This document shows, piece by piece, positions 21,801 to 31,989 of a stretch of DNA of 64,000 nucleotides (the stretch's first letter is position 1; the number at the start of each line of letters is the position of its first letter). The notes under the pieces are model-generated. The model did no database searches. It saw only the letters and a list, made by a program, of their open reading frames with translations, and was not told the DNA's origin. Made by a program: the position numbers and the translations under genes. The DNA lies in contig QNQO01005785.1 of assembly GCA_003290165.1 (NCBI GenBank), positions 1,116,001 to 1,180,000 on the forward strand. The letters run 5' to 3'. This DNA comes from Berberis thunbergii (Eukaryota; Streptophyta; Magnoliopsida; Ranunculales; Berberidaceae).

Positions 21801-24800
21801 ATATTGCGCTCAGGCAACAAGTTTTTTTTTATGCCAAATTACATGAGTATTCAACATAGCCGTTTAAGTATGATGTAATCTGCGATAATGCCAATGGCAC
21901 GGGTATTCCATTCTGTTTGTCCAAATTAATTTGGATATAATTTTGTGTGCGTGTCTCTTTGACCGCCAAAAAAACACTTTTAGTATACTGAAAACGGTGA
22001 ACATATATTGCGCTCAGGCAACAAGTTTTTTTAATGCCAAATTACATGAGTATTCAACATAGCCGTTTAAGTATGATGTAATCTGCGATAATGTCAATGG
22101 CACGAGTATTCCATTCTGTTTGTCCAAATTAATTTGGATATAATTTTGTGTGCGTGTCTCTTCGACCGCCAAAAAAATACTTTTAGTATACTGAAAACGG
22201 TGAACATATATTGCGCTCAGGCAACAAGTTTTTTTTTATGCCAAATTAAATGAGTATTCAACATAGCCGTTTAAGTATGATGTAATCTGCGATAATGCCA
22301 ATTGCACGAGTATTCCATTCTGTTTGTCCAAATTAATTTGGATATAATTTTGTGTGCGTGTCTCTTCGACCGCCAAAAAAACACTTTTAGTATACTGAAA
22401 ACGGTGAACATATATTGCGCTCAGGCAACAAGTTTTTTTTTATGCCAAATTACATGAGTATTCAACATAGCCGTTTAAGTATGATGTAATCTGCGATAAT
22501 GCCAATGGCACGAGTATTCCATTCTGTTTGTCCAAATTAATTATATTATGTTTCTTCAAAATGATGCTTTACTAAATTGGGCACCAATTTCTCACTTGGA
22601 CACACATGAGATATTTCCTTCGTATTTTAAGTTAAGCTGACATTTGGTGGAGATTAAATTTCTTAGCACATAGGTTGCATTTATCAGATTTATTAACATT
22701 GTTTTACTGTTCAATAGTATTAGATTTTTACAAAATTAATTCATCATAACTGTTGTAATAGACAATGATGCAAGTGTTTTATAAATTTTTACAAATTTGA
22801 GTATTCAACATAGCCGTTTAAGTATGATGTACTCTGTGATAGTGCCAACGGCACGGGTATTCCACTAGTATATAATAAATAATATATATTTTATATATAA
22901 ATAATACAATATGTTTAAAATAGTCGGTTCGGTTCGGTTTTATTTCGATTTTGGTTTGATTTTAGTCGGTTCGGTTCGGTTACGGTTTGCATAAATTAGA
23001 ATCGGTTCGGTTTCGGATCGGTTTTGTTAATGGTCGGTTTGGTTTCGGTTTGAAAATTTTAAAATCGACCTAAGTCGGTTCGGTTCACGATTTAAGTGAA
23101 AAACCGAACCGTCGATTCGGTTTTCAGCCCTAACAGCAACAACTGCATTTGTATGTCTATTTCCTATTGCTAGGGTAGATGGACTTGTGTTGGCAGGCAA
23201 TATTTTGAGTAATGTAGTTTCTTTACTTGTTGATGATTGGTCGGTTTACCTTTTTTTTTGTCTTGGCATAACAGAGATCACCTTCTGACAGCGACATACA
23301 AATTCCATTTTTGACGTGGACATACTTTAGCACAGTTCTTTTTGGGATTGTTCTTATATCCTACATTGACAGTATTGCTGAAGAGAGGTATATGACTATC
23401 ATTAATCTGTTAATTAATTGTTCCCATGGATTTCATCATTATGTGATTGTGATGCTTTACTCTGTCTTCCGTTTTTATTTTAACTGTCTAAAAAACAAAT
23501 TACTATTGATTTTATCAAGAAAACAAGCAAAATATATAACCAAACAGCATAAGAAATTTTGATGACATATTGAGGAAAGAGAAAATTAACAAACTCACTA
23601 CTCTTTTCTAATAATAAGATTCCATGAAAGAAAACCCTTCTCTCTCATAAATAAAAAAAGTTATGTTTTTGAGTAGTTCAAGTGTTTTAGCTAAAAGAAA
23701 TAGAGGAAGACCTTAAAATTTTCCGAGTATGAAAGATGAGATACTAAATAAGTTACATGCTAAGTGAAGTAACAACTAATATGTAGGATCATAGCTTCAA
23801 CTCTAAAGTTTAAAAATAAAAAAAAATCCCCTGTGGGACTGGGCCACATTGCTCCCATGTCTTTCTTTTTTAAATCAAAGATGTTTTAACTTGTAACCTG
23901 TAAATCCTTTTGCAACGTCATTGATATTGTCAGATAATGATAAACATGATTTTGAAAATGTAACCTATGAGGCTATGATAATTTTGTTTTAGCATTAAGA
24001 GAAGCATAATTTATTTTATCATTATTACGTATTAGTTAAAAATCAACCGTATCACAAAAACTAAAATTCATCAGAATTTCTTCTTTTGCAAAATAAGGTT
24101 TTACTTGTCTAAAGAAAAATGTCCCATCAAAACAGAATGTCAAGTTTATTATAACTGTGTCACCTTTCATCTTTAGAGTTCAAAGCCACTCTATTTCAAC
24201 CATCACCTCAATCCTCTTTAAGAGATGGGCTGGTTCATGTGAGGAAATTTATTCTATCTTCAATCTGAATACTAATGTGATTTTCCAAAAAAATAAATAA
24301 AAGTACTAATGTGCATAAAATGTAGATTATATAGAAATGCATTAATTTCTTGAGCATCAATTCGAAATATAGTATTGTATCGATTTTAAATGGTTGAGAA
24401 AATTTGAATATGTGGTTTATACTCGAGTACTTAAGAAAAAATATGCACGTGCAGATTTCATAGGAATGGTATGTTTAGTTTTTTGTCTGGTTGCAACTCC
24501 TTCCTCTGTTTTATTTATTTATTTATTTGGTTCATCTCTTGGGTTCTTATTTGTTGATACACCATATTGGGATTCCATTGATTGAGTTATTTGTTTTCCT
24601 TTGCAGATTGCATATAGTTTTCTCTTCACCCCGGCATTTAGCTGTAGCTGCAGGATGCATCATTGTGTTGGAGATACTGTACAAGTTGGACTTTTCTCTA
24701 GTAGGGTTCCTAATTTGTTCTATAATTTTGGGCTTTGGTAAGTTTAAAAAGCTTCTGCTTCATGATCTTTTGTTTATGAAACACCTAATGTTTCAGATGA

Positions 24801-27800
24801 TTAGATAATTAGAATATTTTCATGCATGCTGCCTGAAATTTATAGCTTTGAAATGTTTTTATTACCATGGGACTCCATCAGTTATAGCTTTATGCATTCC
24901 TAGTAAATAGAGTAAAATTATTTGGAAGAATTGGTACTTTGCAGCTATGGAAACCCCAGCCCATATAAGGTGATTTTAATATTTAAGTGATTCTATGTCG
25001 TTACGGATGCTATTAGGAATGAAAGAAAAAATCTTTGTCGTGACAAAAGTCCTCTGAAGGCTTTCGGGGAAGACAATATTCGAGTTTCTCACTGTCAGCC
25101 CCTATGTAGTGAAATAGTTAATTAGACCTAGTCGGATTAGGGGTAATATGCGATTAGGCGGGATTATTCAGAATTAGTCAGGTAAATTACAATGAAATAA
25201 AAAAAATCTGGGGTAGAATGTAAAATTTCCCTCTTTTTTAGTTCTGCTTGTTATTTTCCTTTATATTTTTCCTCGTCTTGGATCTTATATTCTTGTTAAT
25301 ATTTCTTTCTCTCTCTAGCCTTTGCATACTCTCTCTTGGTATTGCCATGTGAGTAAAGTATTATTGGGGTTTCCCCTTTATATATAACCACAAAGACTGA
25401 TTAGTCGATGATTTTTGAAAGTGATTACTTGGTATCTTGTCTGATAAATCGCTAATTACTCAATTTTTAGAAATTATATAGTATTACTTCCGAGAAAAGA
25501 TTAATAAGTGAGTAATCAGAGATTTAATAATATTGGTTACCCCAAACAAGTTCCCAGTATGCGGTAGAGTTGACACTTATTGATACGGCTTTCCCTTTAT
25601 GTGGGTTATCTTTGGAGATCATTGCCCAACTTTTAGTTGTTGGGTTAGTAGTCCGTTGATGCATTTCTTAGGTCCTTCGATTTTATGTTGGGTCATACCT
25701 CATTTGTGGAGGACAGGTTTTGGAACTCGATGTCATCTCTATCCTCAAGGAAAGGTTTTTCACTTTGGAAGGATGCAAGAATAGGATTTTTCACTTTGGA
25801 GTTTGGTTTGTGCTTTTGGAGGTTTTATCATTGGTTTGTGCAAGAATAGAAAACACTCATTCATTGGTTCATTTCAAAATACTTCAATTGGTACGCACAA
25901 GAAATAGGTCAATTCATTGGGATATGTTAATCTTGGGGCCTTAATGTTTTAAGGAAGCCGTTTCATTTATTCCCCGCGTACTTGAATGGAGGGAGGGAGG
26001 ATTAGAGTGCACCTGGCTGGAAGTTCCACCTCTGATGATTTGGAGGCAGTTGGTTATCTTGAGGCAGATGTTGAATTATTTTAGATCGGATGGATTGGGA
26101 AGATGTTAAGAATCACAAAGACCTGACAAAATCCCAAAGAACTTCTGTTACTATTGGCTTGATTAAGAAGTGTAGCCCACTAGCCAGATTACTAACGGCA
26201 AGGAGTGCAGAGGTCTATGATGATGGCACAACAAAAAATCAATAACGGGGGAGAATGTGAAGTTGAACATGTGGCTCCAAGCAAATTGCATGAGGCAGGC
26301 TTGATGGATCACGTGACAATACTTGTGCATAACCTTGGAAAGGCTCATGCTAACAGTTAAGTGGTGGAATCTTATAGGATTCATGATCATTCTTTAGATG
26401 TCCGGTCCAAGGATGATGACCATTGAGTGGTCTGGACAATAGGTCATGGAGAAACTGTAGAGACTAATGGAATCTCATCCGTTGAGGATAATGGACATAT
26501 GTTAGTGGAGTATGTGCACATTGTAAAATTTATAGACATTTTCCTTATCCTAATCAACCAAGGAAACCTTCTAGAATTATTCCTATTTCTAGAAAGAACC
26601 TTCTGTGCAGTTAAAATAACGTTATAACACCGATATAACGCTTAACAAGGGTAACCGTTACGTTATAAGATTATCACATTTTTCTATCACGGCTCCAATA
26701 TAATGCCATTATATGGTTGTTATTGAGATAAATTTTTTTTTCAAACGTCGTTTTAATTTTTGTTCTAATATATAAAAAAAATTGTCCATTTCATTCTCGA
26801 TCGAAGAAGGACTAGAGCTCGCCGATCGATAGAGAACTGGACCTTGCTGGTTTGACACAGAAAGAGAGAATAAGGGAAGAAGATGAATATCCGATCAAAC
26901 TCTCTATTGCAACCTGACTCTCATACGAAGGGAAGTTTTTTTATTAATATTTAAAAAATTTTGAATCTACTGTTATGAACATGATTTACTTTTTTTGTCT
27001 TGATAATACATCAATACTTTGTCGGGGTATTAAAAATATATTTAACAAACTATTTCGTTATATACTGATATATCACGTAATATCCTATTATAACCTATAA
27101 CGCTCTTGGACCGTTATGGATCCGTTATCCGTTTTAACTGCATAGCGTGGGACTTTCGGGGTGTTCACATTCATCATTGAATTTTACAAATCCAAATATC
27201 ATGAAATGCCTATTGGAAGATACTGTTGTATCAAAGATAGTTGTGTTAAAGATCTATGTGTGTGTGGATGGAAGAGGGTAGTGCACTAATAAGTGCAACT
27301 CTTATGGGTGTGCTTGTTGAAGAGCAATCATTAACCTCGAGCTTTTATTTGAGAAAACAAATCTCCCATGCGGTAGGAAATGGCAATAGAGTGGTTTCCT
27401 GGGAAGTGCTCGAGTATTTTACTCGACGATTACTCGCTAGTGGTTTGGAAAAAATTGTTAGTCGGTGTGACTCAAATAAGATATTCCGTCCAACTCATTT
27501 TTCCCCCTTTGCTCTTTGCTCATTGGCCCTTACTCAAACCTAGAGAAGAACGATAAAGAATGCGGGAGAAGGTGATCGAAAACTAGAGAAGGGAATTGTT
27601 ATCGCTGCTATTGTTGTTACTTGTTGTTGGCTTGCTACGATTGTAGCTATCTTTATCTGCTTTATTTTGATTCACATGAATTTTGCAATTATGGTATGTA
27701 TTGATATGTTGAAATAGTTGATATTCTTTTCATTAATTAAGTGTTACTAGGGGTGGATTTTTTTGGATAACTCCCTGCGTAATTGGTGGACTTGTTACTC

Positions 27801-30044
27801 ACTACTCGGCCAACTTGTGGTGTAGGTGTAGTGTGTAAACTACCTAGATGAATTGCCTTGTTTCTCCCGATTCCTCTCGCGCATAATCGGTTTGCCTTGT
27901 TTCTTCCGATTACTCCTGCACATAATCGGTTGATTTGCTACTTGCTACTCGATCGACGCATGACTAAGTAGCATGTAAACTATCTAACTTGGTGTGGAGA
28001 TAAACCCTTGAAGGACAAATTTAGAGATATTTCTAATGTCTCTCTTAGGAAGACATGCACATTTTCTTAATTTTCTACAGAGGTTGAAGGTAGGTTTACT
28101 TCAGCTGATTAATTTTTCGCAATTCTGAGTACTGAATGATGATGAAGATGATTGGAGATGGGATGATAAAGCAGGGTCTTCACAGTCAATAGTAGCTGCA
28201 GAAAGCAATTCAATTATTCTCTTACTGCTAGTAAATCAAACCTACCTGCTGTCTCAGTATGGCAACATAATGTTTTGGCTAAAGGAAGTCCCTGAAAGAG
28301 TTAGCTCCCTAATGTGGGCCATACGTTTCTGATTACATAGGGATGGCAGTGTGTACACTTTGAAAGTGGTTTAAGCCTACATCTCCATTAGTTGTTATAG
28401 AAAACATTCATTTTATCTTCAGCCTCACTCAGGCTTATATCCTCCAGAATGGTAAAGACTTAAGTGGCGTTTGTTCTTTTTAAAGTGGTTAGAAGTGTTC
28501 TAACGGAGTTAAAACTTCTGAATGAACTGTTTGTTTTGCTTCTGAATGAGCTGTTTATTAGAAGCTGTAAAATTAAATGGAGTTTGTTTTTAAGTGCTGA
28601 CTTGAAGTTTTTTTTTTTTAAACATTTTTGCCCACCACCACAACTCCCACTACCCATCACAAACCACCAATATTAACTCCCTTCTCCTTATGTTTTCTCT
28701 CCTCCAAATACCATTGAGATCCCCTTCCACCACTACTAGAAACCACCCTATATTCCTCTTTCCATTCATCATACCATCTTAAATAGAGAGGAAGAGGAAG
28801 AGGAATAGGAATAAGAGGAGTAGGAGGAGGGGAGGCCATGGAGGGTGGTGGCAACGGTGGCGGCATTGCTTGCATGATAAAAAGGAGATGGTTGGTAGAG
28901 TAAAGGGTAGTAGCAATCATTATGAATTACTGTGAGGTTATTATTGGAATTAATTTTCATTATACACTCTGTTCTAATTGAGTGATCAACACCCCCATGG
29001 TACTTACTCCAATCAAACCTTCAACTTCTGATAAAAACTAAAAACAAACACTCTTTTTAAAGTGTCCCAAAAACAAACACCCTCTTAAAGAGTAGCTGTT
29101 GTCTCAATTTCTCAGTTGTTCAGTGCATATATCCTGGAATTTCTATCTCCGTAAAAATATCCTGGAACTCATTGTTTCTGTTAATTTGGTTATGAAAAAA
29201 GAAGGGAAAACATTCTTAAAAAATAAATAAAGAAATAAATGTGTGGCATGTGTGTTCATTTTTTGAAAAGGGCATCCTATGCTTAGATCCAGGCAGATTT
29301 TTATTTTTATTTTTATAGGAGAAATTACGGGCATTAAGGGTCTGCTTGGTAGGATGGAAAATAGACATGAGAATTGAAACCGTTTTCACGAAATCCATTT
29401 CCAAGGGGGGACTAAAGATTTGGATTCCCATGAAAGATGGGAAAACTAGGCTCATGCAAAATTCTTTTTCTGTTGTTAAATACATAACGAAACAATGGAA
29501 AACCACTTAACATGAGAATTGGATTCCACTTCACATGGAAAATGGGCAACCAGACCCTAAGTTAAAAATCTTTACATTGTAAATTTTGTTCTGAAGGTAA
29601 TCTCACATTTGAGCTATTCACATTGAATTTTTAGACTTTGTTTAATTTTGTATCAAGTCTTTGCTTTTATGTTGGCCACCTATTTCAATGGTTTCATGCA
29701 TGCCATGTGTTACACGAGCTACTTTCTTCTGCCTTCGTATTCGTATTAAAATTAGGTGATAAAAAGTTTCATGCTCTGGCACTGTTTTTCATGAAGGTTA
29801 TGTGATGAATTGATCATGTTCGAATCAATATGTATTACATGTATCTACATTTTTCATATTTTGTATTTTGTTTAGGATGTATTGCTTTTCTGATGGATAA
29901 GTTATATGTAATTCTGGATGGATTCCTTCAGGGATATTTGAAGCAACCTCTTTAGAGCGAGTCAGTAAAGATCCTGCTCAGCCATTGGACGAGACTGGTG
30001 GAACATATGTGAATGAAAACAATGCGTTGCCACTTCGAACTTGA
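15802..30044 (+). CDS. Gene A: multi-pass membrane protein, ZnT5/MTP12-like N-terminal half (8 exons)
   Basis: Exons that keep one frame are 15772-15857, 16251-16335, 16686-16764, 16884-17050, 17136-17222, 23275-23387, 24607-24737 and 29932-30044 (TGA). The first methionine in this frame is at 15802, in an ATAATGG context, which gives 276 aa. The frame is open up to the acceptor, so a longer N-terminus from an unseen exon is possible. The protein has several hydrophobic spans. Motifs include [37 protein letters not shown] and a YIDSIAEE segment. In pattern and order (CGPxR, then KRLxA, then YxDSI) these resemble the N-terminal membrane half of ZnT5/MTP12 secretory-pathway zinc transporters. 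No CDF domain or histidine-rich loop follows; the protein ends ALPLRT. The exon structure is well supported. The family call is inference, and the native function is unknown. Confidence 0.6.
16765..16883 (+). other. Probable U12-type AT-AG intron (119 nt) in gene A
   Basis: The exon frame TCACCTTTTG stops at 16764, and the next bases are ATATCCTT, the U12-type 5' splice-site core. Joining to TGGGAACATATG at 16884, after GATAG, restores the protein frame (…[12 protein letters not shown]…). An A-containing candidate branch sequence, TTTGCAACTGA, lies about 16 nt upstream of the 3' end, within the short distance typical of U12 introns. No GT donor in this stretch keeps the frame without adding a stop. 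Confidence 0.65.
17424..17476 (+). repeat. 53-bp direct repeat, left copy
   Basis: It begins TATATAATAAATAATATA and ends GTTTAAAAT. It is identical by eye to 22869-22921, which starts at the base directly after the Helitron CTAG end. Both copies adjoin the two halves of the hAT element. Confidence 0.9.
17575..19700 (+). pseudogene. Helitron Pif1-type helicase (RepHel C-terminal part), frameshifted
   Basis: The frame is open from about 17590 ([10 protein letters not shown], the segment linking Rep and helicase). It runs through [12 protein letters not shown] into a Pif1/RecD-like helicase with Walker A GGAGTGKT (about 18331-18355), Walker B WDEVPM (about 18570), the [10 protein letters not shown] motif and later [14 protein letters not shown] probable intron removes about 18854-18931. 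A one-base change in an A-run near 19472-19476 shifts the frame, after which the C-terminal motif [13 protein letters not shown] and the YVALSR block appear in another frame ending at about 19700. The helicase would unwind DNA during rolling-circle transposition. With no Rep domain and a frameshift, it is not autonomous. Confidence 0.9.
20301..22543. repeat. Satellite array: 11 units of about 204 bp
   Basis: The word GGATATAATTTTGTGTG recurs at 20303, 20506, 20710, 20912, 21116, 21321, 21525, 21729, 21933, 22136 and 22340. The spacing is 202-205 bp, and most of the variation is in a poly-T tract. Each unit contains GCGCTCAGGCAACAAG, a TTCAACATAGCCGTTTAAG block and the small hairpin TGCC-AAT-GGCA. 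The last third of every unit matches the Helitron's own 3' terminus (22799-22864), so the array is built from Helitron end sequence. No protein-coding constraint is visible. Confidence 0.97.
22842..22868 (+). terminator. Helitron 3'-terminal hairpin and CTAG end
   Basis: A perfect 5-bp stem with a 3-base loop (GTGCC AAC GGCAC) is followed after 10 bases by CTAG, and then by T of the target. This is the classical Helitron 3' end, which signals termination of rolling-circle transfer. Confidence 0.85.
22869..22921 (+). repeat. 53-bp direct repeat, right copy
   Basis: It starts immediately after the Helitron 3' CTAG and continues into the GGTTCGG-rich right half of the hAT element. It matches 17424-17476. 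Confidence 0.9.
23388..24606. other. Gene A intron 6, no feature recognised
   Basis: AT-rich intronic DNA with only chance open frames. It is bounded by GAGAG|GTATATG and TTTGCAG|ATTGC. Confidence 0.5.
26603..27145. mobile_element. MITE family 1, copy 1 (543 bp)
   Basis: The terminal inverted repeat is CTGTGCAGTTAAAA at the left and TTTTAACTGCATAG at the right. The interior shares long blocks with 46691-47248 (GATCGAAGAAG…, CTCATACGAAGGGAAG, TACATCAATACTTTG). No open frame. No clear target duplication for this copy. It sits in the last intron of gene A. Confidence 0.8.
28463..29084. mobile_element. Tourist-like (PIF/Harbinger-type) MITE, 622 bp
   Basis: The imperfect terminal repeats are AGTGGCGTTTGTTCTTTTTA at the left and the complement GAGGGTGTTTGTTTTTGGGA at the right. 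The flanking trinucleotide is TTA at 28460-28462 and 29085-29087, the usual PIF/Harbinger target. No transposase is encoded. Confidence 0.6.
29338..29557. mobile_element. Tourist-like MITE, 220 bp, TAA target duplication
   Basis: The ends are GGGTCTGCTTGGTAGG and the complement of CAACCAGACCC, flanked by TAA (29335-29337 and 29558-29560). The interior contains inverted ATGGAAAATG/CATTTTCCAT-type blocks. Non-coding. Confidence 0.75.
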
Positions 30045-30900
30045 AACGTGTATATTGCAGATTGCCATTTATGTTGTACTAGTTGATGAAATCGTATTTT
30101 CATAATTTTCAATTTATTCATTGTAAGTATCGTCCTCGTATTTGTCTAAAAGTTTCATTAAGAATATAGTTGTAGTTCCAAGTTCCAAGTTCCCACACTG
30201 TTGCACATATTATGTTCTAGCAATTTTGTAAGACAATAAAACTGTGAAACTTAGGTAAAAGAATATTTTCCAAAATCGCAATTTTTTTTTTTTTAATTTT
30301 ATATTTTGTAATTTTAATATGAGGAGTCTGTCAGACAACCATGCGACCACCCTACCAGCTGGGATGAGCGGCTAAGAATGATCCTCTACAGCTAGTGGGC
30401 TGGGCCCTACTCCATATCAGAGTGAACTCATTCAAGCCGTTGACCACGCTATGTTCTCATGGACATCATTGATCTGGCATACTTTGATTTCTATCTCCTT
30501 AGCGCGAGTCATGAAAGTTGATAAACATTTATTGTTTTTTTGGCAATTTCATCTCTTTTGATTGCAAGTGTCAGTTATTTCACAGGTTGATAAACTATAT
30601 GTTGATGCATATAGTCGGATATGGTTATCCAATGGGCAGGTGGATGAAAATGAAATATGTTGATGCCTGATTCTGGTAATCAATAATGCACACACACGTG
30701 ACGTGCTTGTGTCTAATCTTGAGCTGTAGTCATGTGGATTGATTCACATGGGCCTCCAGACTTATCCCGAAGCCGAAGCCGAATCTCAAATCTAATTCTA
30801 CAAGGAAGGACACCTTGTTCTACCTTCATAATTATGACCAGTGTTCAAACCTAAAATCACGCGAGATAGGAAGTGAGGCTAGGAAACCATGTTTGCAATT
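30045..30900 (+). other. Gene A 3' flank
   Basis: The stop at 30044 is followed by an AT-rich region with TTTGTAAG- and AATAAAA-type words (AAGACAATAAAAC near 30231-30243) that could serve as 3'-end signals. Beyond about 30300 no gene is recognised. Confidence 0.35.
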
Positions 30901-30944
30901 AGGATTATGTGGTATCGTCAGAAGAGGTTTTTTACAACCTCTAG

Positions 30945-31050
30945 ATGAACATAAACTCTTTTGAGATTTTATCATTCTTTCGAGATCATGCCACTTCACC
31001 CTGGCTGCAAAAACTTAATTTTCTAGCATTTTTGTTTTCACAAAGTAACT
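30945..31050. repeat. Short MITE fragment, family 2, copy 1
   Basis: The sequence TTTATCATTCTTTCGAGAT, followed by a CTGGCTGCAAAAAC-type block and CTAGCATTTTTGTT, matches the reverse complement of about 57350-57420. One arm of the inverted repeat is evident here. Confidence 0.55.
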
Positions 31051-31985
31051 GACTTTTTTTTGGTGTTTTTTAATATTAAATCATGTAACAAGCTGTTGTA
31101 ACATTGAAATTCGAGTAAGTATCATGATAGGAGGACCAGACAAGGCTCCTCTGACTAAGGCCTCACTGAAATGCAACATTTCTTGTGGTGGAAGAGCAAT
31201 GATTGGATTTTGTTTTTCGAGTTAATTTTGGTTTGGAGGATATATGAAATATGAAAAAATAAGATGCAAGTAAATAAATCTATTAAACACATCAAATTAA
31301 ATTAAATTCACAATATAACTAATAATATGGCAAAAAAAAAAAAATACACGCAACTATAAATTTCAAGTTAATAATTACTAAAATTGGTATACATAATACA
31401 TTGTCATACAACTATGTATTATACACGATAACATTTCATCACGTTATTACATAGTAAACTTTCAATATCAAAATGAGTTCCTAACTGATTCAAACGTAAC
31501 ATGATTAAGAGTTGTTTTATAGCAATATTGATTCCATGACATTAAAACTATAACAATTTATGATCGTGTTCACATGGGTGAAGTATTTCTCACGATTAAC
31601 TCTTACCAAATAGCCCATAATGAAATATTGCGGATAAGTAGCAAAACTCAAAAGCTTGTGTACTTTGCCCATGATAGGCCATCATCTCATCCTATTGACT
31701 ATCTTTAGTGGATGATGAATCATAACCTCTTTGTTGTTGGAAATGGACCATCTTCTCCCATTCACTCTAAACTATTCTCATAAGATGAATCATATCCAGA
31801 CGATCAAGAAAGACTCATACTATCGAATATGGATGAAAGGGAATCAACTCCAATGTCAACAAGACCATGTGAATATGTTTAGTCAATCTCATTCTCATAA
31901 ACATTGGCAGATTTGCATGGTTTCTTGCCATCTTAAAACGCGAACCATGGTCTACATCTTGAGTCTCAAAATTGTTTATATATTA
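31051..31985. other. Intergenic, no feature recognised
   Basis: AT-rich sequence. One 85-codon open frame (31731-31988) resembles nothing known and lies at the edge of a hAT remnant. Confidence 0.4.
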
Positions 31986-31989
31986 TGAT

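Larger units (their letters stand above)
17424..22868 (+). mobile_element. Truncated Helitron
   Basis: The right end is a good Helitron terminus: a hairpin GTGCC-AAC-GGCAC at 22842-22854, then CTAG at 22865-22868, followed by T. The cargo includes the Pif1-type helicase of the Helitron RepHel protein, but no Rep nuclease domain. The left end is unclear. A canonical TC start was not recognised, and the first 53 bp repeat the sequence that follows the right end. The element is therefore treated as 5'-truncated, with the left boundary somewhere between 17424 and about 17540. Confidence 0.75.
17266..23132. mobile_element. Non-autonomous hAT-type element with 8-bp TSD, split by a Helitron
   Basis: The ends are TAGGGCTGAA and its complement TTCAGCCCTA. 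They are flanked by the 8-bp target duplication ACAGCAAC (17258-17265 and 23133-23140). The subterminal regions (17280-17420 and 22925-23110) are dense in GGTTCGGTTT and its complement. An 8-bp duplication with these ends fits the hAT superfamily. The Helitron at about 17424-22868 sits inside it, so the original element was only a few hundred bases long. It occupies intron 5 of gene A (17223-23274). Confidence 0.85.

Noticed and set aside
20301..22543. CRISPR-like array
   Set aside because: Units are ~204 bp and repeat along their whole length, with no repeat/spacer alternation. The host is a plant, and the units match a Helitron end.
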